Source: Serripes groenlandicus (Eukaryota; Mollusca; Bivalvia; Cardiida; Cardiidae). From it: a DNA stretch of 64,000 bases. Below the pieces are notes generated by a model. That model searched no databases and was not told the DNA's origin. It saw only the letters and a program-made list of their open reading frames with translations. Position 1 is the first letter of the stretch, and every line of letters begins with the position of its first letter. The position numbers and the translations under genes were made by a program. Positions 29,544 to 39,846 of this stretch are shown piece by piece. The stretch is from NCBI GenBank assembly GCA_031761405.1, contig JASEVX010000084.1, positions 438,001-502,000 on the forward strand, in the 5' to 3' direction.

Positions 29544-29797
29544 TGAGCCGTTCCACAAGAAAACCAACCAGGTGGACTCTGCGCAAAGCATCGACCCAGA
29601 TCAGCCTAAGCATGCGAAGCAGGCTAACCCAGACAGACACTTTTCACCTCCTGTGGATTTTCTGTTTCAGGAATCATTACTCTATACCTCTATCCCTCTG
29701 AAACGGAATGTGTCTGCCCTGATAAGCCTGCGCAAACTGATCTGGGTTGGTACATTATGCAGAGGCCATAATGTTGGTTCTCTCGTGGAATAGCTCA
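29544..29797. mobile_element. hairpin MITE with 25-bp inverted ends
   Basis: Left end TGAGCCGTTCCACAAGAAAA and right end TTCTCTCGTGGAATAGCTCA are inverted repeats. The inside is also palindromic: AGATCAGCCTAAGCATGCG and GATAAGCCTGCGCAAACTGA. It is followed by a (TA)n run. Copies at 31850-32072, 15178-15300 and 1-26. Confidence 0.82.
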
Positions 29798-30037
29798 TAT
29801 ATATATATATATATCTATATATACTGTTCACTTTTAATTACATAAGCCTTTTAGAAGTTTCTGTCTGTCAACTTAATTGTGTATATTCTGATAAGACGGA
29901 GTAGACTAATGGGCACATCTGAGCCTTTGTATATTAATTGTGTAACACTTTTTTGAAAAATATTATGTTTTGTAACCAACTTTGCTTTTATTTTGAAATG
30001 TTTATATTTCATACAAGTGTATGTATAACATTTTGAA

Positions 30038-30500
30038 TCCGAGGTCCAGATAAGGAGGAGTGTATACACAGCTTTGTTACCCGCAATATCTCTCATAATC
30101 ATGTCATGCAACCAAAACCTGTATGTGTCTGTACTAAAAAGTATCGTCTCACTGAGGTCTCCCTTATTATAGTTGGAGGGTAAAATAAGGATTTGATCGT
30201 CTTACTGAGACAATTCTTTTGAGTACCCACAACATAGGGTTGGAGGGTAAAATAAGGATTTGATCGTCTCACTGAGACAATTCTTTTGAGTACCCACAAC
30301 ATAGGGTTGGAGGGTAAAATAAGGATTTGATCGTCTCACTGAGACAATTCTTTTGAGTACCCACAACATAGGGTTGGAGGGTAAAATAAGGATTTGATCG
30401 TCTCACTGAGACAATTCTTTTGAGTACCCACAACAAAGGGTTTGAGGGTAAAATAAGGATTTGAGGAGAACATACAAAATAACCCTTATCTACGGCTATG
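30038..30500. mobile_element. palindromic MITE with internal 67-bp tandem expansion
   Basis: Ends GGTCCAGATAAGGAGGAGTG and AATAACCCTTATCTACGG are inverted. Between them TAAAATAAGGATTTGATCGT then CTCACTGAGACAATTCTTTT then GAGTACCCACAACATAGGGT repeats every 67 bp from about 30175 to 30460 (four to five units). Each unit carries one arm of the normal palindrome, so only the right arm was amplified. Confidence 0.88.
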
Positions 30501-30797
30501 TTGAATATAATGTATTGCTTGGTCTGAGGCCCACGATGAAGATTGGGACCAAACTAATGTGTACCCTCATATATAATAAAATCGCTATTATTATATACTG
30601 TTCAGAAATGCCAACATTTACTTTTTTCCACTGATGGGCTCAAATGTAGTTCATGAAAGTTGTTTTGCATATAATCCCACATCAACAGTGATTAGTGAAA
30701 GGGGGCTGCCTGCTAGCACATTTGGTTGCTATATCAGAACCATGTACAAGTGGGAACTAATTCACCCATATCTTTGGTTTATTTCTGATTGACACAT

Positions 30798-30902
30798 GAG
30801 ACGATTATTTTGAGTACCCACAACACAGGGTTTGGTTGAATAGTAAGAGAAATATTGTGAGGAAAGGACCAGTTTACTCCCCCTTATCTAGTCCTCTGGT
30901 GG
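30798..30902. mobile_element. half of a palindromic MITE
   Basis: GAGACGATTATTTTGAGTAC CCACAACACAGGGTTTGG ... CCCCCTTATCTAGTCCTCTGG. The left arm is missing. Confidence 0.8.
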
Positions 30903-30923
30903 TTAAGGTCAGTTTGAGACCCA

Positions 30924-31156
30924 TTAACCCTTTCCCTCATGAATACGACATTTCTGCAGCAGACGACTTTGAACATATTTTGTCAAAAAATAGATAATCT
31001 CTATAATTGAATGGATAACCTATGACTAAAAGTGGAAAACATTGTGGCAAAAGGAGAAATTGCTTGTTTTGAGCAATTTCTTCTTTTGTCATTATGTTTT
31101 CAAAAAGCATTCTGCCCCAGAGGCGTCAGAAAGCGTCTATATGAGGGAAAGGGTTA
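30924..31156 (-). mobile_element. TTAA MITE, full length, minus orientation
   Basis: TTAACCCTTTCCCTCATGAA ... GCGTCTATATGAGGGAAAGG GTTA, hairpin GAAATTGCTTGTTTTGAGCA. Confidence 0.92.
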
Positions 31157-31221
31157 TGCATTGTAGTCAGATCCAATATATGTAAAGGGAGTCCTTTGGT
31201 CTGATTTTCATGTGAACAGTC

Positions 31222-31408
31222 AGCCTTAGATGAGGGGCGTTTTGCTTGTTCTAACATCCTTATTTTATCCGCTAACCCTATGTTGTGGGTACTCAATGAG
31301 ACAAAAAAAAATTGAGTACCCACAACATAGGATTTGTTTGAGTAATAAGAGAAATAATTATATTGTGTGGAAAAGACCTGTTCACTCCCTCTTATCTAGT
31401 CCTATAAG
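31222..31408. mobile_element. palindromic MITE, short core
   Basis: TTAGATGAGGGGCGTTTTGC ... CCCTCTTATCTAGTCCTATA. Core AACCCTATGTTGTGGGTACT / AGTACCCACAACATAGG, with the inner AAAGAATCGTCTC stem deleted and replaced by an A-run. Confidence 0.85.
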
Positions 31409-31714
31409 GTTGGTGGACAGTCAAGGATCTGGTGAGACTGTGTATTGTAGAACCTTCCAACTTCGTTAATAGTGATCAATCTTAGTTCATTATGTTCGTC
31501 CTTTTCTCCCATGACTTTGTATTAGCAGTGAATTGAGAAGTGTGTTACTATTTTCTGATTACTAAAAATTCCTTTAGTACTTGACAATGTACTTTATTTT
31601 AGTGTTTATGTTCACAAACTTAGGAGACTCGTAGATATATGCAGAGTCTTGTCTGAACATTCACTGTTTATTACTGTTAGCAAATACCACAATGCCGTAA
31701 TTTAAATATCATGA

Positions 31715-31789
31715 TTAACCCTTTCCCATATCAGACGCTTTCAGATGACTGCAGCGGACGACTTTTGAAAACATTGTGGCAAAAGGTGC
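31715..31789. mobile_element. TTAA MITE left-end fragment
   Basis: TTAACCCTTTCCCATATCAG, GCAGCGGACGACTTTTGAAA and ACATTGTGGCAAAAGG only. A right-end fragment (GCAGATCTATGTGTTGTATA ... GGGAAAGGGTTAA) lies at 32340-32411. Confidence 0.75.
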
Positions 31790-31849
31790 CACTATATTTC
31801 TAATTTATTCAAAAAAAATCCACGAGAAAAACAACACAATGGCCTATGC

Positions 31850-32072
31850 GTAATTAATGTATCGACCAACATCACCCCATGCGGGCTAATCAGGGCCGAC
31901 ACATTCCGTCTCGGAGGGATAGAGTCAAGATTCCTGAAACAGAAAATCCAGAAAGGAGGCGAACATTTTCTGTCCGGGTTAGCCTGCACGGGTCGGCATG
32001 CTTAAAGCTGATCTTGGTCGTTACTTTACGCAGAGTCCACAATGTTGGTTTTCTCGCGGGATGGCTCAATTG
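31850..32072. mobile_element. hairpin MITE, second copy
   Basis: ATCAGGGCCGACACATTCCG, CTGAAACAGAAAATCCAGAA, GGGTTAGCCTGCACGGGTCG and the end GTTGGTTTTCTCGCGGGATG GCTCAA match 29544-29797. The left terminus is eroded. Confidence 0.75.
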
Positions 32073-32411
32073 TTCTTTCATTTATAGATAGTAATGGTTT
32101 CATATTTTTGACTTATCGTACAGGTCCCTGCTCTTGAACCGTACCTATTTTCGAACCTTCAGTTCAAGGTCTGTTTATATATTTCAAAAAACAGATTATA
32201 GACAATAAATTTTAGGTGAAACGTTGAGCATTTTGTTAACTAACACATAAAATTTATTTGTCATTATTGTTGGTTTTTGACATGATTTTATAAGTATTCC
32301 CATTAGCCCTGATAAATGTTAAGAGGTTCGAGAACCGGTGTTTCCATGCTAATGTTTTCAAAGTCTTCTGTGTGCAGATCTATGTGTTGTATACAATTGG
32401 GAAAGGGTTAA

Positions 32412-33730
32412 CCAAATTAGAAGAGACATCCATACACAGAAGCTGACTAGGAACAAACTTAATTAATTCACTGACTTCCGTCCGTTGTTTCATTCCTAGA
32501 ATTTGAACCAGTTTCACTTTCTACAGTTTATTAATACATGAAAAATGTAAACAAACAAAAAAATTGTTAAATTTGATGTAGATAAAAGTCAGTTTTATGC
32601 CAAATGACATGCATATTGAGATACAATTTATATGTAGTAGAATTAAGTACTTCTATAGTATTAATGCTAAAGAAGAGATCACGATCACAAACCGGTAATA
32701 TAAAACAAACCTTCCGCTATCCCCGGTCCCTGTCAAAATATTACACTTCTCTACTTGCTGTTTGTTGAGCAATCTACAGACTGGTTACCGAATCGTGTCA
32801 AATCGGATAGACTCGATTATCGTCGTAAATAGCCGAGTGAGATCGGCATTTTTGCGAACTAAATCAAAGCACTGAAAGTGCCGACAGCTTAGATTACATT
32901 TGGACATGTAACTACCGACCCAGAAAGCCTAACAAGGAAACTTTAAAATCGCACGTTGCTATGTTTATATATTGAATTGAACGAATAATGATATACTAAA
33001 AGTTTACACCAACTAATTCGCTTTATTATTCACATCTACTACGTTTGTAGTTCCTGTTTAGCACATCTACTGGTTTACAAAGGATTTTTTAGTCGTTATA
33101 TTTTTATGCAATTAACAAATGAACATGTCATATCAAACAAAATCAAATGAAGATCTCTGCCTAACAATAATAAATATATTGAGAGAGTCCAATTATAATA
33201 TCATAGCAGAAATACATTCCTGTGTATTCTACATATTCTACGGTTTGATGTAACTAAAATTTTGTTAAAAGCAACGTAAAACATAATGCAAACAAAGTAA
33301 TCATTTCCTAATGGGGTTTCACAAAGCATAGGCGAAAATGTAATGCAATGCTTTTGAATTAATTTAAATCCCAACATTTTGAAGGAGTTGGTTGAAGAGG
33401 TGTCTAAGGACGTTTGTGCCACTGATATGATGTATTCATGATATAGAATAGATGGATTTCTTGATTGACTGTTTGGTTGAGTAATAGTGGGTAGGTAAGT
33501 CAATGTAGGCCGCTTGACCACTCCGAACTCACGCCACTCCAAAACCCAGTTGTATTTAGTTTATTTATACACGTTCACTGAATTCCACGTGTCTTTTGGT
33601 TACTGTATTGATTAAATAACTAATTGATTGGTTGATTGACCAGTGGTGCAGGTAGGTCATAATATTAACCCCAAACCCTCTAATTTTAATATATATGTTA
33701 ATTACATTACATTAATTTCAGATGTCTTTC
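32412..33730. other. non-coding stretch, nothing recognised
   Basis: A 113-codon minus-strand frame at 33201-33542 has low-complexity composition and no recognised motif. No repeat family from this window occurs here. Confidence 0.45.
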
Positions 33731-33732
33731 GG

Positions 33733-33772
33733 TAGAGCCGAGCCCCGGTAGCTCAGTCGGTAACTTACGGTT
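33733..33772 (+). mobile_element. SINE family 1 head, 5' fragment
   Basis: AGAGCCGAGCCCCGGTAGCT CAGTCGGTAAC is the first third of the tRNA-like head. It breaks off into TTACGGTTACTTACGG. Confidence 0.8.
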
Positions 33773-34115
33773 ACTTACGGTTCCGAGACCGCCGGAAAGC
33801 CTAGGGCTTCTAATGGTCCATCTAGTGTGTTTTTACTTGTATTGTTTCACAAGTGGCAGCGTGGGTTGAATTTAGAAGGGTGATTTATCCAGTGTTTATT
33901 ATCCCCTCGGTTACGAAGTAAGCGAGAAAGGGATATAGTAACGGGACCGTCCGTATGTATGTGTGTCCGTCCGTCCGTCCGTCCTTCCGTCCGTAACAAA
34001 CCTTGTCATCACTCTACACTAACCATTTCTTGACAGATCTTAACCAAACTTGGTATAAAGTAAGTATATGGTAACATCTTGAAGCCTATTGATTTTCAAG
34101 GTCATAGGTCAAAGG

Positions 34116-35883
34116 TCAAGCCCAGCCGAGGGGATGCATCCGCTTTGCGGTGCCCTTGTTTAATTTATTTTTAAAGGAGTTAACACTCGAAGCTGTAACT
34201 ACATCGTCTGGGAGCGAGTTCCAAGGGTCCACGGTCCTAATACTGAAGGCATTTTTCCGTATGTCTGTTTTCGATTGTTTTTTGAATAATTTGAGACTAT
34301 TGCCTCTTGTTCTTGTGTATTTTGAGAGTATTAATAAGTCCTCAGTTGATGTTGTGTCATACTTGTTCAATATTTTGAATACTTGTAGCATGTCCGCTCG
34401 TAGTCTTTTGTTCAATATTTTGAATACTTGTAGCATGTCCGCTCGTAGTCTTCTGTATTCTAAAGATGGAATTCCTAGATATTTTAGTCTCTCGGTGTAG
34501 GTTTGAAATTGTAAATTGGATAGTAGTTTGGTTGCTCGTCTTTGGACATTTTCAATAGCAATTTGGTGTTTTTTTCAGATGTGGAGACCATACCGTGCTC
34601 GCATACTCCAGATGGGGTCTGACCAGTGATTTGTAAAGATGTAGGAATATAGTTTTATCCATATAGGTGAAGATTCTGAAGATGATTCCTAGGTTTCTGT
34701 TGGCTATTTTAATTTTCGTTGTGATGTGAGAATGAAATTTTAAATTCTTATCTACGATGACTCCTAGGTCTTTTTCTTCCTCTACGTTAGTGATGGCTTC
34801 TCTGCTTAAGTCTCTGCCTTTGGTAAAATAGTCTCCTGTTTGTTGGTTATTACCTAGATGTAGTCTTTTGCATTTTTTTGAGTTGAATTCAAGGTCCCAT
34901 GTATGAGACCAGTCAATAAATTGATCTGTAGTTCTTTGCTTGAGCTCATGATCAGCTTGACAGTTAACGACATGTATGTTTTTGTGTCATCGGCAAATAG
35001 TTTGACTATTGTCTCCGCGACTTCAGGGAGGTCATTGATGTATATTAGAAAAAGTGTTGGTCCCAAAACACTCCCTTGGGGTACACCGCTGAGAACAGGA
35101 ACTATGTTTGAATGTACAGTGTTTAAGACCACTTCTTGTGACCTGTTTCATAGGAAATCTTGGATCCAGGCGAGTACTTTCCCTTTTATTCCATAAGCTT
35201 TAATTTTTTGAATTAACTTATTTTATGGTAGAGTATCGAAAGCTTTCCTGAAGTCGTAGAATAAAATGTCTATTTCGTTACCGTTGTCAAGGGCATTAGT
35301 CTTCTAGTGCCTCAAGTAGTTGTAATGGGCATGATTTCCCTTTCATGAAACCAAATTGATGTTTCGAGAATAGATGGTTGTTTAACATGTGCTCAGTAAT
35401 TTTGTGTTTGACTAATTTCTGCATCAGATTTGAGCAGATAGAGCGTATGCTTATTGGTCTGTAGTTTTCAGGTTTATGCTTATTTCCTGATTTGAAAATG
35501 GGTGTTACGTTAGCTTTTTTCCATGGAATTGGTATTTCCCCACTATTCATTGATATATTTAGGATCTGTGTCAGTGGTTTTACCAGTTGTTCTTTACATT
35601 CTATTATGAGCTTGGGATGGATTCCATCAGGTCCTGGAGATTTGTTGGGGTTGAGTTCATTAATTGTTTTCAGTACCTCTTCTTCGGTGAATGTGATATC
35701 ACTTAGAATGCTAACATATTCTCGTTCGTGAAAAGTTGGTAGATCGGAATGTGTGTTTGTATTAAAGACACTTGCAAAGTAGTCATTAAAAATGTTAGCT
35801 CGTTTTTGGTCGTTATCTATAACGTTACCTTCATTGTCATGTAGATTGCCAATGGTTGACATTGTTTTGCTATTTTTCCTCAC
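34116..35883 (-). pseudogene. LINE reverse transcriptase, broken
   Basis: Three frames carry consecutive parts of a non-LTR reverse transcriptase. 35883-35296 has LNPNKSPGPDGIHPKLI, WKKANVTPIFKSGN, ENYRPISIRSIC and HQFGFMKGKSC. The link at 35295-35133 reads DILFYDFRKAFDTLP (block A with a catalytic Asp) but holds two in-frame stops. 35132-34854 has [20 protein letters not shown] and FADDTK (block C). 34436-34116 has the C-terminal TVDPWNSLPDDVVTASSVNS FKNKL. A 45-bp tandem duplication (GTTCAATATTTTGAATACTT, at 34365 and 34410) doubles MLQVFKILNK. The enzyme cannot be active. Confidence 0.9.
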
Positions 35884-35912
35884 ATAGTTCCAGAAGAGTT
35901 TGCTATTGATGT

Positions 35913-36980
35913 TTATTTTTTATGAAAGATCTTTTTCGTAATTATATTTGGCTTGTTTAATTGCTTCCGTGGCTTTATTTCTAGCAGATTTGAATTTCTC
36001 GAAATGTTCGTCTGTTTTGCAATGTATATATTTTTTCCATGTTCTATGTTTTTGTTTTTTTTTTCTTTGGTATCTCTGTCTATGTAGGGAAGTTTATTAC
36101 TACACCTTGGGTTTTCCTTGCACACTGGTATATGATCGTCCATGAATGTGTGTAGTTTATCGGCTAAGGAGTCCCAAGATCTATTAATATTTCCGTCGAA
36201 TAGTGATTCCCAGTCTGTTGATGAGATGTCTTCACTTATTTTGATGTAGTTGCCTTTAAAATAATTTCTCTTATTCGTTATTTTCGTCACCCTTGTTGTA
36301 TAACATGAGAATTTTATTTCTAGAATCTCATGTTCGCTTTTTCCTAGACCTGGTAAATGGGTTATGTCATTTATCATATGTTCCTCGTTAGTTAATACTA
36401 GGTCTAGTATTGAAGGAGTGTTATTTTCTCTGTATCTAGTGGCTTTTTTGACATGTTGTGTCAAAAAATTGTCTCTAGTAAATTCTAAGAATATATTTGC
36501 TGGATGGGTTTCACTTGTAGTTGTATCCCCTTTTCCCAGTTGATTTCCTTAAAGTTAAAGTCACCCATTATGCACAGGTGAGAACAGCCGTATGAACAAG
36601 CCTTGTCTAGTAGTTTGCCTAGTTCTAACATTGTATTGATTGTACAATTTGGACTTCTGTAGATGCATGTTATCTCTTTCATTTAATTTTATTTTAGTCC
36701 AGGTTGATTCTATTTTATCATTTTCGAATTCTACATTCGAACTACTGATATTGTTTTTAATATATATGATTACTCCTCTACCTGATTTTTCATCATTCAT
36801 GTAGTTATTATAACCTGTTATGTTGAAAAAAGATCTGTCAACTTTAAATATTTTTGATTTTGGGTGCGTTTCTGTAACTGCTATGACGTCAGGATCCCTT
36901 TCTTCTACTAATATTTTAAGTTCGTCTATCTTGTTTGTAAGTGAATCCGCATTCGTGTAGATGATTTTGAGGTTGTTCAT
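35913..36980 (-). pseudogene. LINE APE-type endonuclease, broken
   Basis: Read in three frames: 36980-36561 starts MNNLKIIYTNADSLTNKIDE and has PDVIAVTETHPKS (catalytic Glu) and GRGVIIYIKNNI; 36682-36485 has ITCIYRSPN and CIMGDFNFKEINWE (catalytic Asp/Asn); 36464-35913 has PSILDLVLTNEEHMINDITH and LGKSEHEILEIKF (catalytic Ser-x-His). All domain blocks are present in order, separated by frameshifts. The last frame runs into the linker before the reverse transcriptase. Confidence 0.88.
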
Positions 36981-37049
36981 ATGGCTGGTTTGATTAATAA
37001 TGTTTTCTTTTCCTCCTATATTTACATGTTTGAAAATAAAACTGGCATC

Positions 37050-37610
37050 CTATGCTCTATTAACTTCCGGTGATTTGGGTTCTCCCATGCCCATTTGGGA
37101 TGGTAAACCTCCTATGATTGTGGCATCAGTATTTAGCAGTGTTGTGTCTAAATAATTTGCTGCTGTCTCGTTTAATAAATTTAGTTGTACTGGTTTTTTT
37201 ATTGGACTGGGGCCAGCTGAATTTTTCCTCGGTAAGTATTCCTTTGTTAATTCCACATGGTCTTTTTTCTCATTGTTATTGGTGTCCTCTCTTTGTGTGT
37301 CACTATAAATTATTTTACCATCTCGTATTTTGGCCCCTTTATTAGTTAGTCTTGCTGTGTTGAGGTCTTTCATTAGTTCCTTCCTTTCTACTCTTTGTTG
37401 TGGGGTATAGTCAGCTGATACTATGACTTGTTGGAGGTGATGTGGTGCTTTTATTCTTATGTGTTTTGCTTCTAGTAGGAGATTTCGTCTTTCTTTTTTG
37501 TTGTCAAGAATTATTTTAAATGGTCTTATTTTACCATGACCTCTGGTGCCTATTCTAAACCCCAACTTGATGTTGGATTTCAGTCCTAAGGATGAACTTA
37601 GTTCAGTCAT
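37050..37610 (-). pseudogene. LINE ORF1-like protein
   Basis: 186 codons. GTRGHGKIRPFKIILDNKKE, RRNLLLEAKHIRIKAPHH and VIVSADYTPQQRVERKELMK match the RRM-like and following segment of ORF1 proteins of CR1/jockey-type elements (pattern RPLKV..L.. then SPDRTP..R). The N-terminal coiled coil normally expected is mostly missing upstream of 37610, so this is the C-terminal part of ORF1. Confidence 0.7.
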
Positions 37611-37656
37611 GAGTTTTAGATCAATTTCTTTCCTGATTTCTGGGTTTTCACTATTT

Positions 37657-38671
37657 GTTTACTCCCTGTACCCTTTTCAAAAGCTTTTATAATTGCGCAA
37701 TAACAATTAAAAAAAGGAAAAGTTATCATCATTGATAACTCTGAGAATCTGTACATGTTCAAGGTCTGATAAGATCTTTCACTATCCACTTTTTTTTTCA
37801 AACGACATATTTCATATACATGTATACATACATAATCAGTTGTTCAGACACTAAGTATGGAACTTATTAACAAATAACCTGATGCTGTTTCATGTTTTAC
37901 AAATTAAAAACCAGAAAAGGAGATAGGGGTTCAAAGGGAAATGTTGTTGAATAGGAACATATAGTGTTCATTTTGGATATGTTCATTTTGGATCAATTAC
38001 ACCATTTTGACAATGTATTCAGATTAGTCACAGAAATCAAGTTATTTACATCAGGCAAGGGGCTAAACTTTACCCTTTCCAACATACATCATTATAAATG
38101 GGACTTTTGAAAATATTTGTCAAAAATTACAGTTTTCTCAGTCTGTATGCATAGTGTTTTCATCTTAAAAACATTCAGCCAGATCATGCAAAGTTAGCCA
38201 TGTGCCTTGTAAGATTGTTGTGTGGAGTATTTTAGTTTTCTAGAAAGCCAAGGGAAAATGTTAGGTGGACTGAAGTACCATCGAAAGTAATGTTAAGCTC
38301 AAGTCATTCAATCAACCATGGTAAGAGTCAGTTTCCAATTATATGTATTACCAGTTTACAAATAACTAGCATTTGTAAAAATAAATTAGAACATTCTTCA
38401 ATGCCTTCTAGTGTTGTTTTCCATCAACATCCTTGGAAATCTTACAGTCTGTTACAATTCTGACCTAATAAAATAAATAAAACAGATATGTACACATTAA
38501 TTAAACTTAAATGCATGATAAGTTTGGGTTTTTTCAATATGTTTTTCAAATTCTGTTTGGTAACTTTCTACAATTTGCCTATTAATTTGTTTCTTGTTGT
38601 GGGACTGACAGTGCTTAATTAATTGTTCTTTCACACGACCTAGGCTTTGCCTATTAACATATTACGTATTA
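37657..38671. repeat. duplicated segment, copy 1
   Basis: TTTACTCCCTGTACCCTTTT CAAAAGCTTTTATAATTG through ACGACCTAGGCTTTGCCTAT TAACATATTA matches 43069-44314 in direct orientation with few changes. About 220 bp present in copy 2 (43190-43400) are absent here. It contains fragments resembling a SINE tail (GTTGTGTGGAGTATTTTAG). Confidence 0.9.
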
Positions 38672-39440
38672 GTAGCCCAGATCAAAAATATACGGGTAAA
38701 CGATGTTTCCCGTTAATAGGTAATGTGTATGAACTTTGCAAAACTTTGCTATATCGTCTTTCCAAAAATTGTGTCCAGAGTGGATTTTTTTAGACGCAGT
38801 CACGATTCTGCTACTTTTTGATTGGATGAAAAGAAAATATCGAAAAAAAAAAAAAATAGAGGAAATATTTAAATATGATAATACGTACTTGATAAAGGAA
38901 TGAGCACAAGTAATTTTATTTTTGATACTTTCCGTTTAATAAAACTCGTCGTCTATTTCTAAAACGAGTTCAAATATCAACTCATACGGGTTTTTTGACT
39001 TTCCGGAAGTTACAAATCCAAATTCCTGTAATACGTGTGAAAGCTCGAGCCGAAGGCTCGAGCGAAGCACGCCTATAGGTTACACGTACTAACACATCAT
39101 ACGAGATCAAAACAACGAGAATTCAGTACAATCTTACTGTTTTTCACATATCAAATCTCAACCCCATAGCACTTTTTTTCGGCCATTTTGCTTCCGGTCT
39201 TACTGGACGGACAAATTATCGTAACCTATTCATTTCGTAACCGGTAAAACCCACAAACACGATATTCGTATGTTTTGACAAATCAAAAAATACTTAGAAC
39301 TAGAGAGAAAAATTAAATTAAATTCCTTCTCGATAAAGGAATGAAAACGAGGAATCTGATATGTGATCATTTGCGTGTAATTGCACTCGTTTTCTATTTT
39401 TAAAATAATATTTTCTCAACCGGAAGTAAATACATCCAAA
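38672..39440. other. segment interrupting copy 1 of the duplication
   Basis: Copy 2 passes directly from TTAACATATTA to TGACGTCATTG (44316), while copy 1 has about 770 bp between the corresponding points (38671 and 39443). The insert holds a hairpin GCTCGAGC-CGAAG-GCTCGAGC at 39043-39063 and an A-run at about 38843-38857. No coding frame. Whether it is a mobile element or was lost from copy 2 is open. Confidence 0.55.
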
Positions 39441-39442
39441 TG

Positions 39443-39550
39443 TGACGTCATTGCAACGAAAAGTAACGTCATTGTGAGGCAAGTAATAAATAGTTAACAA
39501 AAGGAAAACGACAGGAATGGTAGGAAAAGATAGTTTGACTCGTCACAAAT
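39443..39550. promoter_or_regulatory. CRE-like sites in a possible promoter
   Basis: TGACGTCA, the palindromic CREB/ATF site, is at 39443-39450, with a second AACGTCATTG at 39463-39472. Copy 2 of the duplication has TGACGTCA at 44316-44323. The stretch AAAGGAAAACGACAG...TAGTTTGA is conserved between copies (39500-39540 and 44359-44400). A putative first exon begins at 39709. Function is inferred only. Confidence 0.3.
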
Positions 39551-39708
39551 GGATTTCATTCACTGGAAGGACTTTATGAAGGCTAAGTCGACTATTCTTT
39601 TGTACCTGTCATCATTATTTCATGGATTTTATATCTTTGCAATATAGAGAAGCAATAAACACTTGAAAATGATTGTAAATATTTCAACGGAAGTTATCGT
39701 TCGTTACA

Positions 39709-39781
39709 ATGGCCTCGGATATTATTTTAACTGAAAAGGACGAACAATTCTGTTTCTGTATCGGCATAGCATCATTTCAAG
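39709..39781 (+). CDS. possible first coding exon, unknown gene
   Basis: An ATG at 39709 opens 24 codons (MASDIILTEKDEQFCFCIGI ASFQ) and meets a good donor CAAG|GTAAGC. Upstream lie CRE-like sites. No downstream exon was identified; the following intron would contain the transposon at 39847-41221. No family recognised. Confidence 0.3.
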
Positions 39782-39846
39782 GTAAGCTATTTATTATATC
39801 AATAGTTTGCTTAAAAATATAACTTCATTTCTAAATTATTTGTTTA

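Larger units (their letters stand above)
33893..37656 (-). mobile_element. decayed CR1/jockey-type LINE
   Basis: In minus-strand order: an ORF1-like frame, an APE-type endonuclease, a reverse transcriptase with both catalytic blocks, a C-terminal WNSLP motif and a 3' tail (33893-34158). Frameshifts and in-frame stops prevent any full protein. The right limit is set where the repeated segment beginning TTTACTCCCTGTACCC starts at 37657. The tail contains TTGACCTTTGACCTATGACC and a GGACGGACGGAC run, a sequence I recall as dispersed in mollusc genomes. Confidence 0.88.

Noticed and set aside
33201..33542. 113-codon minus-strand frame
   Set aside because: No domain or homology I recognise; composition like AT-rich non-coding DNA.
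34150..34500. 116-codon plus-strand frame
   Set aside because: It is the antisense of the LINE reverse transcriptase C-terminus and its 45-bp duplication.
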